Below, piece after piece: positions 8,475 to 16,337 of a DNA stretch of 64,000 bases; position 1 is the first letter of the stretch, and every line of letters starts with the position of its first letter. The notes below the pieces were generated by a model. That model was not told the DNA's origin. It searched no databases and saw only the letters and a program-made list of their open reading frames with translations. The translations under genes and the position numbers were made by a program. This DNA comes from Nocardia brasiliensis NBRC 14402 (GTDB taxonomy: Bacteria > Actinomycetota > Actinomycetes > Mycobacteriales > Mycobacteriaceae): NCBI RefSeq assembly GCF_000308475.2, contig NZ_BAFT02000062.1:179702-243701 (forward strand). Reading direction: 5' to 3'.

Positions 8475-9119
8475 GTGGCACGCGCAGACGACCCGGATGA
8501 TCGGAAAACTCGCGGCGGGCACGGCGACCGCAAGCGGCGCGATTTCCGGCACGGCGAGCAGGTGGTGCGCGCCGGCACCCTGCTGGTGTCGGCGACAGAA
8601 CTGGCTGAACCGACCTTCCGGCGCACCGTGGTCTACATCATCGAGCACAACGAGGCGGGCAGCCTCGGCGTCGTGCTGAACCGGCCCAGCGATACCGCCG
8701 TGCACGACGTGCTGCCCCGCTGGACCGAGCTGACCGCGGCGCCGCGCACCCTGTTCATCGGCGGTCCGGTCAAACGCGACGCGGCGCTGTGCCTGGGCAC
8801 CGTCCGGGTCGGCGCGAGCATCGACGGCGTGCCCGGCCTGCGCCGGATCGACGGACGCGTGGTGCTCGTCGATCTGGACGCCGACCCGGAAGAAATCGGC
8901 CGGCTGGTCGAAGGCATCCGCATTTTCGCAGGCTATGCGGGGTGGACTTTCGGTCAGCTGGAAGGCGAATTGGAAAACGACGACTGGATCGTCTTGTCCG
9001 CGTTGCCCTCCGATCCGATCAGCACCGGCCGCGCCGACCTGTGGGCACACGTACTCCGTCGCCAGCCCCTCCCCCTTTCCTTGCTCGCCACCCACCCGAT
9101 CGAACTCGAACGCAATTGA
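8475..9119 (+). CDS. YqgE/AlgH family protein (UPF0301)
   Basis: 214 residues from a GTG. The family core starts near residue 31 ('RAGTLLVSATELAEPTFRRT'), then 'VVYIIEHNEAGSLGVVLNRP', 'FIGGPV' and 'FAGYAGWTFGQLEGEL'. The molecular function of the family is unknown. The orthologue in M. tuberculosis (Rv0038) lies just upstream of leuS, so this marks the conserved chromosomal backbone. The N-terminal 30 residues are basic and variable, and a shorter start is possible. Confidence 0.85.
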   Translation: MARADDPDDRKTRGGHGDRKRRDFRHGEQVVRAGTLLVSATELAEPTFRRTVVYIIEHNEAGSLGVVLNRPSDTAVHDVLPRWTELTAAPRTLFIGGPVKRDAALCLGTVRVGASIDGVPGLRRIDGRVVLVDLDADPEEIGRLVEGIRIFAGYAGWTFGQLEGELENDDWIVLSALPSDPISTGRADLWAHVLRRQPLPLSLLATHPIELERN

Positions 9120-9134
9120 GATGTCGGTCGGTAT

Positions 9135-9163
9135 TGAACCGTTCGCCCCTGCTGATTCGTGGG
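9135..9163 (+). promoter_or_regulatory. SigL-type ECF promoter of the sigma factor gene
   Basis: TGAACC (9135-9140), 17 bp spacer, CGTGGG (9158-9163). The mycobacterial SigL consensus, as I recall it, is TGAACC-N16-CGT. The predicted start is ~15 bp before the sigma ATG at 9182, and GGAGG (9171-9175) is the ribosome site. This implies autoregulation. Confidence 0.65.
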
Positions 9164-9181
9164 ATGTGCGGGAGGTGAGCA

Positions 9182-9691
9182 ATGCCGGACGACCAAAGCG
9201 AGTTGCTGCGGGTCCTTTACGACGAACACGCGTCTGCGCTGTGGCGGTACACCCTCGGTTTGGTCCGCGATCCGGGCCGGGCCGAGGACATCGTGCAGGA
9301 GACCTTGCTGCGGGCTTGGCAACGCCCGAACGTGTTGGATCAGGCCACGACCTCGGCGCGCGCTTGGCTGTTCACGGTTGCGCGCAATCTCGCCGTGGAT
9401 GAACACCGCAGCGCCCGCAACCGGCGCGAGTACCGCACCGACAGCCCGCCCGAGCAGGCCACGCCGGACCAGGCCGACCGCGCCCTGGACAAATGGCTGG
9501 TCGCGGACGCGCTCGGCAAGCTGAGTTCCGACCATCGCGAGGTGATCGTGCGGGCCTACTATCGGGGTCTGTCCACCCACCAGATCGCCGAGGAACTCGA
9601 CATCCCACCGGGCACGGTGAAGTCCCGGATGCACTACGGCATGCGGGCGCTACGACTGGCACTACAGGAGATGGGGGTGACGAACCAATGA
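9182..9691 (+). CDS. ECF RNA polymerase sigma factor, SigL-like
   Basis: A 169-residue two-domain sigma factor. Region 2 spans about 8-80 ('VRDPGRAEDIVQETLLRAWQ', 'ARAWLFTVARNLAVDEHRS'). Region 4 spans about 108-160 ('LSSDHREVIVRAYYRGLSTH', 'GTVKSRMHYGMRALR'). It is closest in design to mycobacterial SigL/SigK. Its stop overlaps the start of the zinc anti-sigma gene (ATGA), and its own promoter looks SigL-dependent. A second such promoter sits upstream of the biosynthetic operon at 13960, a likely target. Confidence 0.88.
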   Translation: MPDDQSELLRVLYDEHASALWRYTLGLVRDPGRAEDIVQETLLRAWQRPNVLDQATTSARAWLFTVARNLAVDEHRSARNRREYRTDSPPEQATPDQADRALDKWLVADALGKLSSDHREVIVRAYYRGLSTHQIAEELDIPPGTVKSRMHYGMRALRLALQEMGVTNQ

Positions 9692-10413
9692 CGGACCTTG
9701 CCGACGACTACACCACGTGGGATGCCCCGTACGTGCTCGGCTCCCTGACTCGCACCGAACGTCAGGAGTACGAGGCACATCTCGCGGGCTGCCCGGCCTG
9801 CCAGGCCGCCGTGGCGGAACTTTCCGGTCTGCCGGGCATGCTCGCCATGGTCGACCAGGACACCGCGCTCGCGCTGCTCGAACCGACCGAAGTCCTTGCG
9901 GCAGAGCCGGTTCCGGTAGAGACGAGTCCGCCGGTACCGCGGTTGCTGCCGCGGCTCGCCGAGGCGGCCGAGCGGCGCAGGCGCCGCAGCCGCTGGGTCT
10001 CGATCGGCGCCGCGGTGGCGGCCGCCGCCGCGGCGGTAGCCATCGCCGTACCCGTGGTCAGTACTGTCACCGCCCACGATTCGCCCGCTACCGCAGAGGT
10101 TTTCGCCCAGCGGCAGATGGATCCACTGGTGCCGACGCCGGTGCAGGCGAGCTTCAAGCTGCTCGCGAACGAGGGTAAGACGACCGTCGAGATGTCGTGC
10201 AGCTATGCCGCGGGCGGTCCGGACTACAACTGGAACTTCGAGATGTGGATGACGCTGAAGGACGGCAGCACCGCCGAATTGGCCGGTTGGACGGCCGGAC
10301 CGGGCGACGCCCTGACCTTGACCAGGACCACGGAGGTGGCCCCGGAGCGGATCCAGAGCGTGGAGATCCGGTCGCTGAAGTCGGATCAGACCATCCTGCG
10401 CGGCGCGGTCTAG
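9688..10413 (+). CDS. Membrane zinc anti-sigma factor, RslA-like
   Basis: 241 residues. The N-terminal cytoplasmic zinc anti-sigma domain has H31-x3-C35-x2-C38 ('YEAHLAGCPACQ'). A single membrane helix lies at about 103-125, after an Arg-rich stop-transfer stretch. The C-terminal ~105 residues are an extracytoplasmic beta-rich domain. It should hold the sigma factor at the membrane and release it on a redox or zinc-related signal, as RslA does for SigL. It is translationally coupled to the sigma gene through ATGA. Confidence 0.88.
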   Translation: MTDLADDYTTWDAPYVLGSLTRTERQEYEAHLAGCPACQAAVAELSGLPGMLAMVDQDTALALLEPTEVLAAEPVPVETSPPVPRLLPRLAEAAERRRRRSRWVSIGAAVAAAAAAVAIAVPVVSTVTAHDSPATAEVFAQRQMDPLVPTPVQASFKLLANEGKTTVEMSCSYAAGGPDYNWNFEMWMTLKDGSTAELAGWTAGPGDALTLTRTTEVAPERIQSVEIRSLKSDQTILRGAV

Positions 10414-10423
10414 ACCCGGACAG

Positions 10424-10465
10424 CGAGATTCCCCGCCAAGCCCCATCTCCTGGCGGGGGATCTCG
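10424..10465. terminator. Bidirectional hairpin between rslA-like and drrB-like genes
   Basis: A 15-bp stem (10424-10438 with 10451-10465, one G-T pair) around a 12-base loop. It lies between convergent genes and probably serves both. Confidence 0.75.
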
Positions 10466-10482
10466 GTTCCGGCGACGGCGGC

Positions 10483-11250
10483 TCAGGCGGTCTTGCGCCG
10501 GAAAATCGCGTTGGCCCAGCAGAATCCGCCGAGGGTGAGCACCAGGCACCACCCGATCGAGATGAGCCCGTTGTTGCCGATCTCGCTGCCCATCAGCAGA
10601 CCGCGGACGGTCTCGGTGATCGGCGTGAACGGCTGGTACTCGGCGAACTGGCGCAGGCCGGCGGGCATCGTGTCGGGCGCGACCAGGCCGCTGCCGAGGA
10701 ACGGCAGCATGATGATCGGGAATACGATGTTGCTCGCGCCCTCGGCATTCGGCGAGAGCAGCCCGAGTGCCACGGCGAGCCAGTTCAGCCCGAAGATCAT
10801 GAACGTGAGCAGGCCGAGCGCGGCGACGCATTCGACCGGGTTGGCATCGGGCCGCCAGCCGATCAGCAGCGCGACCACGCACATGACCGCGATACCGAGC
10901 AGGGCCTGCAGCAGTGCACCCAGCACGTGACCGGTCAGCATCGACGACTGGGTGATGCCCATGGTCCGGAACCGGTTGACGATCCCCTTGGCCGCGTCGT
11001 TCGCGATGGACACCGCCACCGACGCCGTGATGTAGGCGGGCACCATCAGCAGCATGCCAGGCGCGAGATAGTCGACATAGTTACCGCCGGAGGACTTTTC
11101 GAGCGCGCCGCCGAAGACGAACTTGAAGATCAGCAGGAACAGCGTCGGCATCATGATGACACCGATGCTCATGCTCGGATAGCGCTTGGCATGAGTCAGG
11201 TTGCGCCGCAACATCGTCGCCGAATCGGCCAGGGCGAAGGAGATGCTCAT
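10483..11250 (-). CDS. ABC-2 type transporter permease, DrrB-like
   Basis: 255 residues with six predicted membrane helices and the ABC-2 pattern ('YPSMSIGVIMMPTLFLLIF', 'YLAPGMLL'). With the preceding ATPase it forms an exporter of the daunorubicin-resistance DrrAB type, which pumps hydrophobic compounds or lipids outward. The start codon overlaps the ATPase stop (ATGA), so the two are translated together. Confidence 0.88.
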   Translation of the reverse strand: MSISFALADSATMLRRNLTHAKRYPSMSIGVIMMPTLFLLIFKFVFGGALEKSSGGNYVDYLAPGMLLMVPAYITASVAVSIANDAAKGIVNRFRTMGITQSSMLTGHVLGALLQALLGIAVMCVVALLIGWRPDANPVECVAALGLLTFMIFGLNWLAVALGLLSPNAEGASNIVFPIIMLPFLGSGLVAPDTMPAGLRQFAEYQPFTPITETVRGLLMGSEIGNNGLISIGWCLVLTLGGFCWANAIFRRKTA

Positions 11251-12224
11251 GCGACGGTTTCCTTTTCGGAAGTGGGCTGACCGGTGAGGGTGAGGAAGAC
11301 ATCGTCGAGGTTGGGGGTGTGTACGGCCAGGCCCTCGACCTCGATCTGCTCGTAGTCGAGCCGATCGAGCACGGCGCGCAGCGATTTCACGCTGCCGTCG
11401 CTCGGCACGGCGAGCGTCAGGTCCTCGTCCTCGTCGTCGGCGGCGATCCTGGCGGCCACGCCCAGCGCGGCCGAGGCGGCGAACAGGTCCTCGCGCACCG
11501 CGAACTGCAACCGGATGTGCCCGCCGGGCACCATCCGCTTCAGTTCCGCCGCGGTGCCTTCGGCGACGATCCGGCCGTGGTCGAGCACGGCGATGCGATC
11601 GGCCAGCTGGTCGGCTTCCTCGAGGTACTGCGTGGTGAGGAAGACCGTCACGTTGTAGTCGTCGACCAGGCCGCGAATCAGCTCCCAGATCACCCGCCTG
11701 CTGCGCGGATCGAGGCCGGTGGTCGGTTCGTCCAGGAAGATGATGCGCGGATCGCCGACCAGCGTCATCGCCAGGTCCAGGCGCCGGGTCATGCCGCCGG
11801 AGTAGGTGGACGCGGGCTTGTCCGCGGCCTCCACCAGGTCGAACCGTGCCAGCAGATCGTCCGCCAGCCGCTTGGTGTCGCGCCGCGGCAGATGGTGCAG
11901 GTCGCCCATCAGCAGCAGGTTCTCCCGGCCGGTGAGCAGTTCGTCGACCGCCGCGAATTGACCGGTGACGCCGATGGTTTCGCGCACCGACGCCCGCTCG
12001 GCCGCCACGTCGTAGCCGCCGACCCGCAGCTCGCCGCCGTCGGCATGGATGAGCGTGCTGAGGATCTGCACGGTGGTGGTCTTACCCGCACCGTTCGGAC
12101 CGAGCAGCGAGTAGATCGTGCCCTCGGGGACGACGATGTCGATCCCGTCGAGCACCACCTGCTCGCCGAATGCTTTGCGCAGCCCCACCGCCGAAATGGC
12201 GGGTGCGCGATGGCCGTTGACCAT
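11247..12224 (-). CDS. ABC exporter ATP-binding protein, DrrA-like
   Basis: 325 residues from the ATG at 12224, chosen for its AAAGGA ribosome site. Walker A is 'GPNGAGKTTT' (about 47-56). The signature 'YSGGMTRRLDLAM' and Walker B 'IIFLDEPTTGLD' follow. It ends with the DrrA-type C-terminal domain that contacts the permease. It energises the exporter and is second in the EXLDI-drrA-drrB order, 129 bp after the EXLDI gene. Confidence 0.9.
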   Translation of the reverse strand: MVNGHRAPAISAVGLRKAFGEQVVLDGIDIVVPEGTIYSLLGPNGAGKTTTVQILSTLIHADGGELRVGGYDVAAERASVRETIGVTGQFAAVDELLTGRENLLLMGDLHHLPRRDTKRLADDLLARFDLVEAADKPASTYSGGMTRRLDLAMTLVGDPRIIFLDEPTTGLDPRSRRVIWELIRGLVDDYNVTVFLTTQYLEEADQLADRIAVLDHGRIVAEGTAAELKRMVPGGHIRLQFAVREDLFAASAALGVAARIAADDEDEDLTLAVPSDGSVKSLRAVLDRLDYEQIEVEGLAVHTPNLDDVFLTLTGQPTSEKETVA

Positions 12225-12353
12225 GACGGTCCTTTCGATATTTCTCATCGTTGAATGCGCATGAGTGCATGACCGATCGACACCGCTCCCGGTGTCCCGG
12301 GGCGGCATGGGGGCCGGTCAGCTGCTGTTCAGTTGTGCAGAAAGGGAATTCGA

Positions 12354-12869
12354 CTAGATGTCGAGGTCTTCGATCTGGGGACGTTTCGCGAGATCGACCG
12401 CCCGTTCGTAGAGCTTCGGGGGCAGTTTGTCTTTCAACTCCTCGATCGTGTCGACGACCTCCAGGACGTACTCGCCCCAGTCCTGGTCGCCGACACCGAG
12501 CATGCGCCGCCAGTTCGTCAAATCCTTGACCCAGTTGCTGGATTGGGGATATTCGGACCAGTCGTTGTAGTGCGCGTGCAGCACGTACTTGCCTTTGCGA
12601 CTCCGATAGACGCGGATGTGTTCCTGCCGTTCGTCGGTGTACTCGTTCGATTCGATGAGCAGCGCACCGGAGAAGCGGACCTGCCGGACCCCATTGTGGC
12701 CGACCCGGGCGATAATCTCCTCGAACCCCTCCTGGCGACCCTCTTCCAGCTCGATGAAACGGCGCAGCGCCGTGGTCACCGCTCCGGAGAGATTGCCGCC
12801 AACCAGCTCCTGGGCTCGCTGGAACAGCGCCAGATCGTCATCGGCAACATAGATCGTCTTGTTGGGCAT
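12354..12869 (-). CDS. EXLDI family protein with RHH-like N terminus
   Basis: 171 residues from the ATG at 12869. The C terminus reads EDLDI, matching the ExLDI terminal signature that names this actinobacterial family. The N-terminal ~45 residues ('MPNKTIYVADDDLALFQRAQ', then a short helix pair) resemble a ribbon-helix-helix DNA-binding fold. The middle is a compact Trp/Tyr-rich domain ('HYNDWSEYP', 'NWVKDLTNWRRMLG'). It is first in a probable operon with drrAB, and two direct octamer repeats overlap its promoter. A role as autoregulator or ligand sensor of the exporter is inferred. Family function is not established. Confidence 0.7.
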   Translation of the reverse strand: MPNKTIYVADDDLALFQRAQELVGGNLSGAVTTALRRFIELEEGRQEGFEEIIARVGHNGVRQVRFSGALLIESNEYTDERQEHIRVYRSRKGKYVLHAHYNDWSEYPQSSNWVKDLTNWRRMLGVGDQDWGEYVLEVVDTIEELKDKLPPKLYERAVDLAKRPQIEDLDI

Positions 12870-12877
12870 GACACGAC

Positions 12878-12897
12878 TATACGTAGATGTATACGTA
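12878..12897 (-). promoter_or_regulatory. Tandem TATACGTA repeats over the EXLDI promoter
   Basis: TATACGTA occurs at 12878-12885 and again at 12890-12897, a 12-bp period. Each copy contains TACGTA and overlaps -10-like sequence 9-28 bases before the ATG. Tandem short repeats are the usual operator form for ribbon-helix-helix repressors. Confidence 0.5.
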
Positions 12898-13071
12898 CAC
12901 GCAAGTGGCGAAGAAGACGTCCGCCGACGCTTCCATTGCGAAACATCTTCTTGTAAGTTGCTGAACATTCACTGAGATTTACTCAGCCGACGCTGCCTGA
13001 GCTCAGGGACTCGACCGGCAGGATGCTGGGTGAGCACCCGGTGCCGCCCGGAAAGCGAAAAAGGTGCTGTG

Positions 13072-13842
13072 GTGATCTCTCTGAAGAACCTGCGGAAGCT
13101 ACCGGCGCCGGTGGCGCTCGCGATCGGCCTCCTCGTCTCGACGCTACTGCTGAGCACGGCGGCCCCCGCGTCGGCCCAGTTCGTCGATCCGGCGACGCTG
13201 AACATCCGCATCGGCCACCAAGAGGTGAAACCCACGCTCGACGGCTTCGCCATGATGACCACCGAGGCGAACACCAACGCGCGGGTCATCCCACCGCTGG
13301 ACGGCAGCCCGTTCAGCCGCGAGGCGTTCTTGTCGGGCATCGGCATCGGGCAGGTCGACGGACCACCCGACGCGCACGTCGCCAGCGCGGTGATGGAGGT
13401 GGGTTACGAGGTCGGCTATCCGATGTCGTTCGCCCCGAACGGCATCACCGTCACCCTGAACTCACCCTCGGTCTCGGTCTCCGGTGCGGTCCGCCCCGAA
13501 CTGTCGGCCGGGGTGACCCCGCAGATCAACATCGCGCCGACCCCCGGCGCGCAGATCGAATTCCCGCTCGGCGCCAAACTCGGCGCCGAACTGGGCGCCC
13601 AGGCCACCATCCTGCCCTCGCAGCAGCTGTCCTTCCAGGTCGGGCACGGCGGCATCACCGAGGTGTCGCTGGCCAAATTCACGCTGACCCAGCCGTTCGC
13701 CTACGCGGATCTGTCCAACACCCACCTCACCGTCACCGGCGCCCTCGGTCCGGTCACCATCCGGACCTTCGTGAAATTCACCCTGGTCACCGGCGCGGGC
13801 CAGGCCAGCGACGCGGTGTACAGCGACCCCATCTCGCTCTGA
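13072..13842 (+). CDS. MspA family outer-membrane porin
   Basis: 256 residues from the GTG at 13072, placed after AAAGG. A start at 13030 would add 14 residues before the signal peptide. The signal peptide ends near 'APASAQF'. The mature protein matches the MspA fold ('LNIRIGHQEVKPTLDGFAMM', 'EVGYEVGYP', 'PEITP'-like region 'SAGVTPQINIAPTPG'). MspA porins form octameric channels in the mycolate outer membrane for small hydrophilic solutes. The presence of one supports a mycolic-acid-containing actinomycete. It is a single gene, divergent from EXLDI. Confidence 0.88.
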   Translation: MISLKNLRKLPAPVALAIGLLVSTLLLSTAAPASAQFVDPATLNIRIGHQEVKPTLDGFAMMTTEANTNARVIPPLDGSPFSREAFLSGIGIGQVDGPPDAHVASAVMEVGYEVGYPMSFAPNGITVTLNSPSVSVSGAVRPELSAGVTPQINIAPTPGAQIEFPLGAKLGAELGAQATILPSQQLSFQVGHGGITEVSLAKFTLTQPFAYADLSNTHLTVTGALGPVTIRTFVKFTLVTGAGQASDAVYSDPISL

Positions 13843-13868
13843 CCCGCGGGCACGTACTGGTTCACCGT

Positions 13869-13896
13869 TGAACCGTCTGCCGGGCTCACCCGTATC
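13869..13896 (+). promoter_or_regulatory. Putative SigL-type promoter of the ThDP-SRPBCC-KASIII-aminotransferase operon
   Basis: TGAACC (13869-13874), spacer 16 bp, CGTATC (13891-13896), about 65 bp before the first gene. The spacing equals the mycobacterial SigL consensus. A matching element precedes the sigma gene itself at 9135. The -35 also forms the right arm of GGTTCA-CCGT-TGAACC (13859-13874). Confidence 0.55.
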
Positions 13897-13959
13897 ACCT
13901 CTGTACGCAGGAAGTGATCTCGCGGAGCCCGGCACACGGCCACGCGGGGAGGAGTGCCG

Positions 13960-15648
13960 ATGCAGACGCGGGTCGTGGATTATCTGGTCCAAGTGGTCGC
14001 GGAACTGGGCGTACGGCACATCTTCGGGGTGGACGGCGCGAACATCGAGGACCTGTACGACGCCGTCTTCGACACGGCGCACGACCTCACCGCGGTGGTC
14101 GCCAAACATGAGTTCGGCGCGGCGACCATGGCCGACGGTTATGCCCGCGCCACCGGCGGATTCGGCGTCGTAGCCGCGACCTCCGGCGGCGGCGCCATGA
14201 ATCTCGTTGCGGGCCTTGCCGAATCGTTTGCTTCTCGAGTTCCGGTGCTCGCGCTGGTGGGTCAGCCGCCGACCGCGTCGGCGGGCCACGGCGCCTTCCA
14301 GGACACCAGCGGACGGGCGGGCACCATCGACGCCGCCCGCGTGTTCGGTGCGATCACCCGGTACTGTGCCCGCGTCGAGGCGGCCGCCGACCTGCCCGAA
14401 CAGGTCGCCGCGGCGGTCGGCGCGGCCCGCCGCGGCGGCCCCGCGGTGCTGTTGCTGCCCAAGGACGTGCAGCAGGCCGGCCTCGGCCAGGCGCCGCCGT
14501 TCCGGTTGCCCGTGAAGACATATCGGCGTGATCGGGCGGGGCTCACGCGCGTGGTCACCGCACTGCGGGCGGCGCGGCAGATCGGCAAGATCGTGCTCAT
14601 CGCGGGTGACCAGGTGGCCAGGGACGATGCCCGCGACGAGCTGGCCCGCTTGGCCGCGGTGCTGGACGCCGCCGTCGGGGTCGCGCCCGACGCCAAGGAC
14701 ACCTTCGACAACACCGACCCCGGTTTCTGCGGGGTCGCGGGCAGCATGGGCCATCCCGAACTCGCCGCCGCACTGCGGACCTCGGCGTTGTGCCTGATCA
14801 TCGGCACCCCCATGCCGATCACGGCGCGCACCGGACTGGACGACACGCTGACCGGCTGTGCCGTGGCGAGCCTCGGCGTCGTCGCGCCACACCTGCCCGC
14901 GATCCACGCGACGAGCACGGACCTGGCGCGCACCCTGGGTGAGCTGGCCGACGAATTCGCCACCACCGCAGTACCTTCCGCACCGCACACGGCCACCACG
15001 CTCACACCGCTGCACGTGCCCGCCGCGACCGGCCCCGGGCTGCGCTATCGCGAACTGGTCGAAACCATCGAGGCGGCACTGCCCGCGGGCACCGACGTCT
15101 TCGCCGACGCGGGCAATACCGGCGCGGCGGTGGTGCATCAGCTGCGGGTGCCGCGCGGTGGCCGGTTCGCCGTGGCGCTCGGGATGGGCGGCATGGGCTA
15201 CGCGTTCGGCGCCGCCATCGGTTCCGCGTTCGCCCGGCGCGCCGGTGGCCGGCGCACCGTGGTGATCGCGGGCGACGGCGCGTTCTTCATGCACGGCATG
15301 GAGATACACACCGCGGTCGAGCACGCGCTGCCGATCACCTTCATCGTGCTCAACAACAACGCGCACGCCATGTGCGTGACCAGGGAGCAGCTGTACTACC
15401 GGGATCGCTACAGCTACAACAGGTTCCGGCCCGCGCAACTCGGCGACGGCGTCGGCGCGATGTTCCCGGCGCTGCCCGCCGTGTCGGTGCGCGCGCCCGG
15501 CGAACTCCCCGCGGCACTGCGCGCCTGCCTGGAAACCCCTGGGCCGTCGTTCCTTTCGATCGACGTCGATCCCGACGAGGTCCCGCCCTTCCTCCCGTTC
15601 CTGACGACCATCGAACACTCCAGGAGTAGAAATGACCGCATCGCGTAG
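13960..15648 (+). CDS. Thiamine-diphosphate-dependent enzyme, acetolactate synthase-like
   Basis: 562 residues from the ATG at 13960, which has GGAGG seven bases upstream. (Numbering below counts from the alternative GTG at 13954, two residues longer.) Three domains match the ThDP decarboxylase/synthase family: PYR domain with activating Glu53 in 'KHEFGAATMADGYARATG', central domain, and PP domain with GDG (440-442) and NNN (467-469). It would decarboxylate a 2-oxo acid and transfer or release the aldehyde unit. It has no ilvN-type regulatory partner and sits with a KASIII-like enzyme, so a biosynthetic rather than branched-chain role is likely. It overlaps the next gene by 17 bp. Confidence 0.85.
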   Translation: MQTRVVDYLVQVVAELGVRHIFGVDGANIEDLYDAVFDTAHDLTAVVAKHEFGAATMADGYARATGGFGVVAATSGGGAMNLVAGLAESFASRVPVLALVGQPPTASAGHGAFQDTSGRAGTIDAARVFGAITRYCARVEAAADLPEQVAAAVGAARRGGPAVLLLPKDVQQAGLGQAPPFRLPVKTYRRDRAGLTRVVTALRAARQIGKIVLIAGDQVARDDARDELARLAAVLDAAVGVAPDAKDTFDNTDPGFCGVAGSMGHPELAAALRTSALCLIIGTPMPITARTGLDDTLTGCAVASLGVVAPHLPAIHATSTDLARTLGELADEFATTAVPSAPHTATTLTPLHVPAATGPGLRYRELVETIEAALPAGTDVFADAGNTGAAVVHQLRVPRGGRFAVALGMGGMGYAFGAAIGSAFARRAGGRRTVVIAGDGAFFMHGMEIHTAVEHALPITFIVLNNNAHAMCVTREQLYYRDRYSYNRFRPAQLGDGVGAMFPALPAVSVRAPGELPAALRACLETPGPSFLSIDVDPDEVPPFLPFLTTIEHSRSRNDRIA

Positions 15649-16330
15649 CGATTCCCGCAGCAGCGGTGTCCGGACGACCGGCACGCTGCCCGCCCTCAGC
15701 GATATCCCGGCGGCGGTCGTTCCGGGTGTGCTGCGCATCGAGAACTCCGACAAGGACGCCACCACCCCGATCATCATGGACATGCTGCGGTCGGTGTATC
15801 CGCACGACCAGATCTTCGGCGAGTACTGCCCGGTGCAGGCGTATATCGCCGCACCGCCGGGCGAGGTCTACGAATACCTGGCGGACACCAGGTCATTGGA
15901 GGAGTGGACCTACAGCCTGCGCGGCTTCGTCGAAACCGGGGAGCCCGGCCTCTGGCTGGCCTACGACCGGCTCGGCGACGAGACCCAGATCTTCACGCGC
16001 ACCGTGGCGCATCCCGAGGCGATGACCGTGGACTACCACTGCGCCTGGGATCAATCGGCGCACCTGTGGATGATCTACCTGCTGCGTGTGATCGATGCCC
16101 AGACGGTGTTCGACAAGCCGGGATCGGTTGTGCTGTGGGTCAATTGCAAGCATCCCTTCTACGACGAGAACCCCTACCCGGAGACCGCCCCGCCGCAGCG
16201 ACCGGTGTGGGTCGGTGACTTCTGGGAGATGTTCTCCGCGGGCCATCAGCTGGAAATGGACAACCTCAAAGCGATCTGCGAGTACCGGGCGGCCAACGGC
16301 CTGCCGGTCAAGCCCGACTGGATGAACTGA
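15632..16330 (+). CDS. SRPBCC superfamily (START-like) protein
   Basis: 232 residues. From about residue 60 the pattern 'CPVQAYIAAPPGEVYEYLAD' followed by 'RSLEEWTYSLRGF' is the start of an SRPBCC hydrophobic-pocket fold. The C terminus ends with a long helix ('AGHQLEMDNLKAICEYRAAN'). Family members bind lipids, polyketides or aromatic ligands, and some act as cyclases/aromatases. The first ~55 residues are extra. It starts within the upstream ThDP gene and is followed by the KASIII-like gene after 7 bp, so it is translated as part of the operon. Exact role unknown. Confidence 0.75.
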   Translation: MTASRSDSRSSGVRTTGTLPALSDIPAAVVPGVLRIENSDKDATTPIIMDMLRSVYPHDQIFGEYCPVQAYIAAPPGEVYEYLADTRSLEEWTYSLRGFVETGEPGLWLAYDRLGDETQIFTRTVAHPEAMTVDYHCAWDQSAHLWMIYLLRVIDAQTVFDKPGSVVLWVNCKHPFYDENPYPETAPPQRPVWVGDFWEMFSAGHQLEMDNLKAICEYRAANGLPVKPDWMN

Positions 16331-16337
16331 GCCCGGT

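Noticed and set aside
12256..12271. ATGCGCATGAGTGCAT near the drrA start as a possible operator
   Set aside because: Only the outer four bases pair; the inner positions do not form a palindrome.
13462..15783. A 773-codon open frame antisense to the porin and ThDP genes
   Set aside because: It shadows two well-supported genes, has low-complexity Arg/Gly/His-rich translation and no family motifs. Such frames are expected at this GC content. The same applies to the long antisense frames over phoX (28847-31003), the PBP (58016-60688) and the amino-acid importer (41059-43554).
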